Part shown: positions 57,838 to 64,000 of the stretch, piece after piece | How positions within the stretch are numbered: the first letter of the stretch is position 1 | Layout of the letters: the number at the start of each line of letters is the position of its first letter | Assembly: GCF_002803065.1 (NCBI RefSeq) | Contig: NZ_NNBL01000031.1 | Coordinates: 1-64,000, forward strand | DNA length: 64,000 bases | From: Streptomyces sp. CB01635 | Lineage (GTDB): Bacteria > Actinomycetota > Actinomycetes > Streptomycetales > Streptomycetaceae | Reading direction: 5' to 3' | Made by a program: the position numbers and the translations under genes | Notes under the pieces: model-generated | What the model was told of the DNA's origin: nothing | The model's input: only the letters and a program-made list of their open reading frames with translations | Database searches by the model: none

Positions 57838-59223
57838 TCAACTCACGGTCTCCGCAGCGGACTTGGGGTCCTGGGACTTCGCGAGCACCGGCGACTGGAC
57901 CTGCTCGGCCCGGTCCTCCTCCGGTACGAACGCGATCTCGCCGCCCAGTACCTTCTTGGCCCTGGCCGTGTCGAGCGCGCCCTCCCAGCGGGAGACCACG
58001 AAGACGGCCACGCAGTTGCCGAGCAGGTTCGTGGAGACGCGCATGGCGTCCATGATGCGGTCGACGCCGAGCAGCAGGGCGACGGCGCCCGCCGGGATGA
58101 CCCCGAGTGCGGACGCGGTGGCCGACAGCGCGAGGAAGGCCGAACCGGGCACCCCCGCCATGCCCTTGCTGGTGAGCATCAGGACGATCACGACGGTGAT
58201 CTGCTGGCCGAGCGAGAGGTCGACGCCGACGGCCTGCGCGATGAACAACGTACCGATGGAGAGGTAGATCGACGCTCCGTCGAGGTTGAACGAGTACCCC
58301 GTCGGCAGGACCAGACCAACGGCGTCGTCGCGGCAGCCGGCGTGGCGCAGCTTCTGCATCATGCGGGGCATGACCGTCTCGCTGGAGGCGGTGCCGAGCG
58401 CGAGGAGCAGTTCCTCGCGCGCGTAACGGACGAACTTCCACAGGCTCAGTCCGGTGACCGCCTTCATGGCCAGGCCGAGGAGCACGAGGAAGATCACGGC
58501 GACGGCGTAGCAGACGCCGATGAGCTTGCCGTACGTCGACAGGGCGCCGAGGCCGTACTCGCCCACGAGGTGCGCCGTCGCGCCGAACACGGCGAGCGGG
58601 GCCAGCTTCATGATGAAGCCGACGACGGCGAAGACCACTTCCTGACCCTGTTCGATGGCGGGCAGGATCGCGGGGACCTTGGTGTTGCCGAGGTGCAGCA
58701 GCGCGGCGCCCACGAGGCAGGCGAGGACGAGCACCTGGAGCAGCGAGTTCTCGGCGAAGGCGCCGACCGCGCTGTCGGGGAGCGAGTGCAGGATGAAGTC
58801 GCCGGTCGACGGGAGCGAGCCGCCGCCGGTCTTGTCCTCGACGGCGGACGCGTCCAGCTTGGACGGATCGACGTTCATGCCGACGCCGGGGCCGGCCAGG
58901 TTTCCGGCGAGCAGGCCGACGACGAGGGCGACGGTCGTCGCCACCTCGAACCAGAGGAGGGCCTTGAGCCCGATGCGGCCGAAGGCCTTGAGGTCTCCGG
59001 CCTTGGTGATTCCGGCGACGACCACGCAGAAGACAAGGGGCGCGATCATCGCCTTGATGAGACGTACGAAGCCGTCGCCGAGCGGTTGGACGGCTGTGCC
59101 CGCGTGGGGCCACAGCCGTCCGACGACGACTCCGATCACGAGTGCGCAGGCGACCTGCGCGAACAACGAGGTACGTAGTACGCGTGCGGCGCGTCGCGGC
59201 AGGGACGGTACGGACTGCGGCAC
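57838..59223 (-). CDS. dctA: C4-dicarboxylate:cation symporter, DctA family
   Basis: A 461-residue transporter with eight or so membrane segments and the DAACS family motifs: TASSETVMPRMMQKL (the SSETMP-type reentrant loop), PTGYSFNLDGASIY and TSKGMAGVPGSAF with MDAMRVSTNLLGN. It imports succinate, fumarate, malate or aspartate with H+ or Na+. The GTG at 59223 is used since GGAGGAATG precedes it; a TTG at 59289 would only lengthen the tail. Convergent with the GH109-like gene. Its promoter region contains palindromes (59272-59301, 59343-59357). Confidence 0.9.
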   Translation of the reverse strand: MPQSVPSLPRRAARVLRTSLFAQVACALVIGVVVGRLWPHAGTAVQPLGDGFVRLIKAMIAPLVFCVVVAGITKAGDLKAFGRIGLKALLWFEVATTVALVVGLLAGNLAGPGVGMNVDPSKLDASAVEDKTGGGSLPSTGDFILHSLPDSAVGAFAENSLLQVLVLACLVGAALLHLGNTKVPAILPAIEQGQEVVFAVVGFIMKLAPLAVFGATAHLVGEYGLGALSTYGKLIGVCYAVAVIFLVLLGLAMKAVTGLSLWKFVRYAREELLLALGTASSETVMPRMMQKLRHAGCRDDAVGLVLPTGYSFNLDGASIYLSIGTLFIAQAVGVDLSLGQQITVVIVLMLTSKGMAGVPGSAFLALSATASALGVIPAGAVALLLGVDRIMDAMRVSTNLLGNCVAVFVVSRWEGALDTARAKKVLGGEIAFVPEEDRAEQVQSPVLAKSQDPKSAAETVS

Positions 59224-59271
59224 GGGGCATTCCTCCGGAGCAACGTCAGTGACTTGTGCGGATTCTGCTAT

Positions 59272-59301
59272 GCGGAAGTTGGATTCCAATTCCTGTTCCG
59301 C
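59272..59301. promoter_or_regulatory. Inverted repeats upstream of dctA
   Basis: GCGGAA (59272-59277) and TTCCGC (59296-59301) bracket a smaller palindrome TTGGA-T-TCCAA (59279-59289). A further perfect dyad CCGATGT-C-ACATCGG lies at 59343-59357. The nested dyads lie 50-135 bases upstream of the dctA start and could bind a dicarboxylate-responsive regulator. Confidence 0.4.
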
Positions 59302-59411
59302 GAAGCGTCACTATGTCGGAGTAGCGGCTTCCGTAGAAGACCCCGATGTCACATCGGCGTAAATCTTGGATATTGCTCCAAGGCCGGAGGGCGTGCCTGT
59401 GCCCGCGCCCC

Positions 59412-61067
59412 TCAGCAGCGTCTGCGGTCCACCGTCAGCGCACCCTGCGCCGTGGCCAGCTCGCGGTCGTAGCAGCCATCGGGGCTGGTCAGACGGTATC
59501 GCTCACGGCTGGCGCCCACAGCGTGCCGTTGGTCACGCGGAACGTTCGCCGTGTACGAGGCGTCACCCGCGTAGGTGTCGTCGAGGACCGTCCACGCCGT
59601 GCGGCCCGAGCCCGTGGCCCGTCCCGTCGCGGCCCGGTCACCGAGGTCGATCACGGTCCGCAGCCGGTTGTCCGCGTCGAGCGTGGTGGCGCCGTCCATC
59701 GTGTAGGCCCGGTTCGTGCGAAGGGTGTGGTGCCCGGAGACGACGGTCTGGCGATCGGTCCAAGTCCCCTTCAGCGCGTCGTTGTTCTCACCCTCGGTCC
59801 AGCGGTGCGTGGACGTGCTGGTGAGGTCGCGGGTGACGGTGGTGGCGACGCGGCCGTGCGAGGTGTTCACGTAGCCGGACACCGTCAGCCTGTGCCCGCC
59901 CTTCGCGTCGAGGCGGTACTCGTCCGTGCCGGGCGTGTACGTCGTCGAGCTGTCCGGCTCGCTCTCCTTGTGGCCGGTCAGCGCGCCGGTGACGCGCGCA
60001 CTCCCGCCGTCCTGCCAGACGAGCACGTTGACCGGGACGCTCCAGCCGCTCTGGCCCTTCGGGACACCCACGACGGAGACGTCGACCTGGTGCGGACGGC
60101 CGTCGTCGAGGAGCCCGGCGAACGGCGTCAGGTCGTACTGGAGGGGCCGGACGTCGAAGGCTCCGGGAGCCGGAATCACGTACCACAGGAAGGGGTTGGA
60201 CCAGCCGCCCGTCCAGACGTTCGGGAACGGCGAGGCGATGCCCGCCAGTTGGCCGTCGACGGAGATCTGCACCTCGCGGTACGGGCCGCCGTCCGCCTTG
60301 CACGAGTACGGGACCTCGTTCGGCACCGCCAGGTACCAGAACTCCTCGCAGCCGCCGCCCGATCCGGTGGCGTACACCTCGGCGACGATGCGCTCGCTGT
60401 TGCGCGGGGTGGTGAGTCTGCCCTGGTCGAGCGTGAGCACGCGGTCGGGGGTGTCTGTGGCGGGCTGCCGCTTCACATGCGGCTCGGCGGCGTAGAAGGT
60501 GAGGGTGGCCCTGACCTCGATGACGCCGGTGTACGTGTCGTCGACAACGTTGCCTATCAGCATCTCGACCGGCTGGTCGGACCGCAGGGTGTCGCTGTAG
60601 CGGGTGACGTCCTTTTCCACATTCCAGGCGATGCCGTCGGGCGAGGGCTCGGGGGTGGAGGTGCGCAGGACTTCCACGCCACCGATGTGCAGATAGCCGA
60701 GACGGTCGAACTGCCGCCCCTTGACCTTGCCTTCGAGGCGCAGGACGACCTTGCTCCACCGGTCGCCGCAGCCCTTGGGCGGGGTGTAACTGCCCTTGTA
60801 GGGCGTGAAGTCACGGAACTCGGTCTCCGCGAGAGCCACGCGGCAGGACTTGGTGGCGGGCTTGGCCACGGGCGGTGTGGCGGTGATCGGGTCGTGCCAG
60901 TCGGTGCCGAACTCCGTTGGCCTGTCGGCGGGTTGGGGTGCGGTGGGACGGCTGTCGGCGGAGGCCTCGGCGGGACGGGCTTCGGCGGAGGCCGCGGGGG
61001 CCTGTCCGGCGAGGGCAGCGGCCGCGAGGGTCACCGCGGCCAGCATGGACATGACGCGTCTTCTCAT
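59412..61067 (-). CDS. Secreted PNGase A-like peptide:N-glycosidase
   Basis: A 551-residue secreted protein with a signal peptide (about 1-30, AALAGQAPAASA). It then contains the family blocks of peptide-N4-(N-acetyl-beta-glucosaminyl)asparagine amidase A: FRDFTPYKGSYTPPKGCGDR, RLGYLHIGGVEVLRTSTPEP, GSGGGCEEFWYLAVP and VWTGGWSNPFLWYVIP. These enzymes cut whole N-glycans from Asn. The C-terminal part (about 400-551) is a Thr-rich beta region. ATG at 61067 is used; ATG at 61052 is possible. It continues the secreted glycan-active group at 54098-57786. Confidence 0.85.
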   Translation of the reverse strand: MRRRVMSMLAAVTLAAAALAGQAPAASAEARPAEASADSRPTAPQPADRPTEFGTDWHDPITATPPVAKPATKSCRVALAETEFRDFTPYKGSYTPPKGCGDRWSKVVLRLEGKVKGRQFDRLGYLHIGGVEVLRTSTPEPSPDGIAWNVEKDVTRYSDTLRSDQPVEMLIGNVVDDTYTGVIEVRATLTFYAAEPHVKRQPATDTPDRVLTLDQGRLTTPRNSERIVAEVYATGSGGGCEEFWYLAVPNEVPYSCKADGGPYREVQISVDGQLAGIASPFPNVWTGGWSNPFLWYVIPAPGAFDVRPLQYDLTPFAGLLDDGRPHQVDVSVVGVPKGQSGWSVPVNVLVWQDGGSARVTGALTGHKESEPDSSTTYTPGTDEYRLDAKGGHRLTVSGYVNTSHGRVATTVTRDLTSTSTHRWTEGENNDALKGTWTDRQTVVSGHHTLRTNRAYTMDGATTLDADNRLRTVIDLGDRAATGRATGSGRTAWTVLDDTYAGDASYTANVPRDQRHAVGASRERYRLTSPDGCYDRELATAQGALTVDRRRC

Positions 61068-61154
61068 GAGGGGTGTTGTACGGGGCGGACGCGACGCCCG
61101 CAACAGCCCCCTCCCCCATGCCAGGTCAGGCCGGCGCCGGTGCCTGGTGTCGCG

Positions 61155-61910
61155 TCAGCTCTTCAGTGACGCCTTGTCGCCCATCACCACGACCGGGTGC
61201 TGCTTCGGGTCGATTGTGCGCAACAGGTACTCCATGCCGGACTTCGACAGGCTCACGCACGCCGACGTGCCGCTGCCGTGGTCCATGTGGAGCCAGATGC
61301 TGCCGCCCTTGGTCTGCCCCTCGGGCCGGGTCGGGTCGTTCGGCGCGGTGCCCTTCACGCGGTTGTAGTCGATGGCGATGACGTAGTCGAAGTCGTGCCA
61401 GTGCGACTTGGCCCAGTAGTGCGGGGCCTGGAACGACGTGGCCTGCGTGTACGGCAGCTTCGCGCCCGGGTCGGCGAGCACCCCGCCCGCGTCGGTGAGG
61501 GTGAACACCCCTATGGGGCTGCGCTTGTCGCCCTCGCGGTGGTCGGCGGTCCAGCCCTTCTTGCCGTTGTGCGCGGGCCAGCTGTGCGTCTTGTCCCAGG
61601 TGGAACCGGACTTCGTGTAGAGCACGACGGTCGAGTCACCGGAGTTCTTGCCGTCGCCGTAGACCGCGATGACCTGTCCCGCATTCTGCGGGATCTTCGA
61701 CTGGAGCTGGTCGCCGACGTCGGGAATGCGTTTGAGGTCGACGGCTGGGCGGTCCTCCTGCCGAGTGCCGGCCGAGCCCGGCCCGGCCTTGCGCCCGGTC
61801 CCGTCGCCCCCGCTCGAACCACCGCAAGCGGACAGGGTCATGAGAAGGACGCTGCAGGCCGCCGCAGCGACCGCCGTTCGAACCGCACCCGCGTTACGCA
61901 TACGGTCCAT
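61155..61910 (-). CDS. L,D-transpeptidase-fold lipoprotein (YkuD-type)
   Basis: A 251-residue lipoprotein: lipobox LSAC with Cys29, a Gly/Ser linker, then a YkuD domain. The catalytic signature is intact: His208 in WLHMDHGSGTSACVSL and nucleophile Cys218. GDKRSPIGVFTL and APHYWAKSHWHDFDYVIAID also match secreted ErfK/YbiS/YcfS/YnhG-like proteins. It may crosslink peptidoglycan or attach proteins, or act as a carboxypeptidase-like relative. ATG at 61910 is used. It is divergent from the ABC exporter. Confidence 0.88.
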   Translation of the reverse strand: MDRMRNAGAVRTAVAAAACSVLLMTLSACGGSSGGDGTGRKAGPGSAGTRQEDRPAVDLKRIPDVGDQLQSKIPQNAGQVIAVYGDGKNSGDSTVVLYTKSGSTWDKTHSWPAHNGKKGWTADHREGDKRSPIGVFTLTDAGGVLADPGAKLPYTQATSFQAPHYWAKSHWHDFDYVIAIDYNRVKGTAPNDPTRPEGQTKGGSIWLHMDHGSGTSACVSLSKSGMEYLLRTIDPKQHPVVVMGDKASLKS

Positions 61911-62088
61911 GGTCGCACCACGCACCAGGTGACCCCGACCGGCCCTGCCCCGGGCGTCGAACGCGGGCCGAAACTTTGCCCCACGGCGGAAAACCGTTTG
62001 CCTCCAGTGCCTGAATCCCGCGAACCTTGCACGGTTTGTTCCGTCCGTACCCCCAACTTCGCTCTCCCCTTCCGAGCCCTGGGACGTC

Positions 62089-63969
62089 ATGCAGATCCAC
62101 GATCTTCCGTATCCCGACCCGGGCCTGCCTGATGCCCGCTCCGGCCCCCGTTTCCTGCTCTGGCTCGGCCGGAACCAGCTCGGCGGCCAGCTCAAGTCCC
62201 TCTCCTGGGGACTCCTGCACTTCCTGTCCGTCGCCTCCCTTCCCTACGGTGTCGGCTTCGCCGTGCAGGCCGTGGTCGACGGCTCCGGCTCTCGGCTCGC
62301 TCTCGCGGGCGGGCTGATCCTGCTCCTCGGCGCCTCGCTCGCCCTCGGCGACACGATGCTGCACCGGACGGCGGTCACCAACTGGATCACCGCGGCGGCC
62401 CGGGTGCAGCAGCTCCTCGCCCGCAGGACCGCGGCCCTGGGCGCCGCGCTGACCCGGCGGGTCGCCGCCGGTGAGGTCGTCGCCGTGTCCACGGGCGACG
62501 TCGAGAAGATCGGCTGGTTCGTCGAGGCGCTCTCGCGCTTCGCCGCCGCCGCGCTCACCGTCGTCGTGGTCTGCGTCGGGCTCGTCCTCTACCAACCGGC
62601 GCTCGGCATCGTCGTCGCCATCGGCATGCCGGTCCTCGCGCTCGCCGTCCTCCCGCTCCTCCCTCGCGCCACCCGCCGTGCCGACCAGCAGCGCGAGAAG
62701 GCGGGCCGCGCCACGGAACTCGCGTCGGACACCGTCGCGGGGCTGCGGGTCCTGCGCGGCATCGGCGGCGAGGAACTGTTCCTCGACCGCTACCGCCGCG
62801 CTTCGCAGGAGGTCCGCACGGCCGCCGTCCGCAGCGCCCGCATGTGGTCCCTGATCTCCGCGGTCCAGGTACTGCTGCCGGGCCTGCTGCTGATCGCGGT
62901 CGTCTGGTACGGCATCGAGCTGGCCCGCCAGGGCCGGATCACCGTCGGTGAACTCGTCACCGTGTACAGCGCCGTGATGATCCTCAACTACCCGTTGCGG
63001 CACTTCGAGGAGATCGCCATGGCCTACTCCTTCTCGCGCCCCTCGGCCCAGCGCGCGGCACGCGTCCTCTCCATCGAACGGGTCACGGAGCCGGACGGAC
63101 TCCGCACCGCCGAGGCACCGGCCGGAGACCTGTACGACCCGGTGACGGGGCTGCTGGCCCCCGAGGGCCTGTTCACCGCAGTGGTGTGCGGCGACCCGGA
63201 TCTCGCGGGCCGGCTCGCGGACCGGCTTGGGGGACACCCCACGGACGCGGACAGCGGGACCGGTTCGGATCCGAGTTCGGATCGGGACTCCCTGCCCTCC
63301 GTGCTGCTCGGCGGGGTGCCGCTCGACGAGCTGCCCCTGGACACGGCCCGCACCGCCGTCCTCGTCCAGGACAAGGACCCCGTGCTGCTGTCCGGCACGC
63401 TCGCCGAACTGCTCGATGTCCCCTCCTCGGGATCCGTACGCCCCGAGGAGGCGCTGGCCGCGGCGCAGTGCGCCGACGTACTGGACGCGCTCTCGCAGGC
63501 GTCGCTGGACGACGACCCGATGAACGCGCGGATCACCGAGCGCGGCCGTTCCCTCTCCGGAGGCCAGCGGCAGCGGCTCGCCCTTGCGCGGTCCCTGGTC
63601 ACCGGCCCGGAGGCACTGGTCCTCGACGAGCCGACGTCCGCCGTCGACTCCCACACCGAGGCCAGGATCGCCGACGGCCTGCGGGCGCTGCGCAGTGGGC
63701 GTACGACCGTGGTGCTCACCTCGTCCCCGCTGCTGCTCGATCGTGCCGATCGGGTCGTCCTGATCCACGAGGGCACGGTCGCGGCGGTCGGCGAGCACCG
63801 CGAGCTGGTGCTCACCGAGCCCCGGTACCGGGCCGTCGTGACCCGCGAGACCGACGAGGAAGCGGCGTCGGCGGCCCTCTCCCAGAACGGCGGCACCCCT
63901 CTTCGCGGCGACCCCGGCATCGGCGACCCCGGCATCGAAGAACTCACCGAGATCGAGGAGACGGCATGA
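62089..63969 (+). CDS. ABC exporter half with degenerate Walker A
   Basis: A 626-residue protein with six membrane segments (about 20-330), then an ABC ATPase domain. The signature LSGGQRQRLALARSL (about 489-503) and Walker B ALVLDEPTSAVD (about 510-521) are present, but at the Walker A position (about 365-382) the sequence reads VVCGDPDLAGRLADRLGG, with no GxxGxGK[ST]. It therefore cannot bind ATP normally in its own P-loop and must work as the degenerate half of a heterodimer. The partner starts at 63966, overlapping the stop (ATGA). The substrate is unknown; such pairs export peptides, drugs or siderophores. Confidence 0.9.
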   Translation: MQIHDLPYPDPGLPDARSGPRFLLWLGRNQLGGQLKSLSWGLLHFLSVASLPYGVGFAVQAVVDGSGSRLALAGGLILLLGASLALGDTMLHRTAVTNWITAAARVQQLLARRTAALGAALTRRVAAGEVVAVSTGDVEKIGWFVEALSRFAAAALTVVVVCVGLVLYQPALGIVVAIGMPVLALAVLPLLPRATRRADQQREKAGRATELASDTVAGLRVLRGIGGEELFLDRYRRASQEVRTAAVRSARMWSLISAVQVLLPGLLLIAVVWYGIELARQGRITVGELVTVYSAVMILNYPLRHFEEIAMAYSFSRPSAQRAARVLSIERVTEPDGLRTAEAPAGDLYDPVTGLLAPEGLFTAVVCGDPDLAGRLADRLGGHPTDADSGTGSDPSSDRDSLPSVLLGGVPLDELPLDTARTAVLVQDKDPVLLSGTLAELLDVPSSGSVRPEEALAAAQCADVLDALSQASLDDDPMNARITERGRSLSGGQRQRLALARSLVTGPEALVLDEPTSAVDSHTEARIADGLRALRSGRTTVVLTSSPLLLDRADRVVLIHEGTVAAVGEHRELVLTEPRYRAVVTRETDEEAASAALSQNGGTPLRGDPGIGDPGIEELTEIEETA

Positions 63970-64000
63970 TCGGCCTGGCGCCACCGGCCTACGACCCGGC
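63966..64000 (+). CDS. Start of the partner ABC exporter half (partial)
   Basis: The ATG overlaps the previous TGA as ATGA, and the frame reads MIGLAPPAYDP to the window edge. Overlap with the degenerate half implies the catalytic partner of the heterodimer. Only 11 codons are visible, so identity rests on position. Confidence 0.6.
   Translation, partial: MIGLAPPAYDP

Overview
The window is high-GC actinobacterial DNA that reads as Streptomyces chromosome. The support is the GC-rich third-codon-position bias, GTG/TTG starts, the AfsR/SARP regulator, the DUF305/DUF6153 pair, ESX-like WXG proteins, a Cys-ending leader peptide ahead of a sulfonate operon, and small Streptomyces-type palindromic repeats. 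No tRNA, rRNA, CRISPR array, replication origin or intact insertion sequence was seen.

Layout, left half. 1-4910: the end of etfA, a DEAD-box RNA helicase with a 5' hairpin over its ribosome binding site, a cold-shock protein, an Old Yellow Enzyme reductase and an MFS exporter. 4993-8214: a large AfsR/SARP regulator divergent from the exporter. 8353-14005: a four-gene molybdenum aldehyde-oxidoreductase operon (PaoABCD-like) with a divergent TetR and twin palindromic operators. 14045-18797: a STAS protein, a DUF305 lipoprotein with its His/Cys-rich DUF6153 neighbour, an FMN reductase with a divergent TetR, a small conserved protein, an AraC remnant and a Pro-rich membrane protein. 18924-25426: a tightly overlapping SseB / WXG-like / RHS polymorphic-toxin / putative immunity operon.

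Layout, right half. 25611-26741: a second Old Yellow Enzyme. 26895-28240: a stretch of decayed genes (LacI, permease, response regulator). 28246-34582: a GntR-controlled hexonate locus: ACS-type MFS importer, a zinc polyol/hexonate dehydrogenase, a fructuronate reductase and a mannonate dehydratase. Together these could convert L-gulonate (or a related hexonate) through D-fructuronate and D-mannonate to 2-keto-3-deoxygluconate. 34684-37696: an amine-oxidase remnant, a TetR and a secreted M19 peptidase with a discoidin domain. 38499-40932: a second WXG-type cluster ending in a lipoprotein. 40933-41600: scrambled IS remnants. 41691-47740: YjbQ, then the sulfonate operon (leader peptide, ssuC, ssuB, ssuA, ssuD) and a flavoprotein. 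47819-54111: MltG, an ABC exporter with divergent MarR, and a D-lactate dehydrogenase-type flavo/Fe-S protein. 54098-61910: a secreted glycan-degradation group (GH27 alpha-galactosidase, GH109-like alpha-N-acetylgalactosaminidase, PNGase A-like amidase) with a C4-dicarboxylate transporter and an L,D-transpeptidase-like lipoprotein. 62089-64000: an ABC exporter half with a degenerate Walker A and the start of its partner.

The best candidates for undescribed biology are the RHS toxin/immunity operon with an unassigned C-terminal domain, the second WXG cluster, the leaderless Cys leader peptide of the sulfonate operon, the hexonate locus, and the alpha-galactosidase/GH109 pair that shares one LacI-type palindrome.
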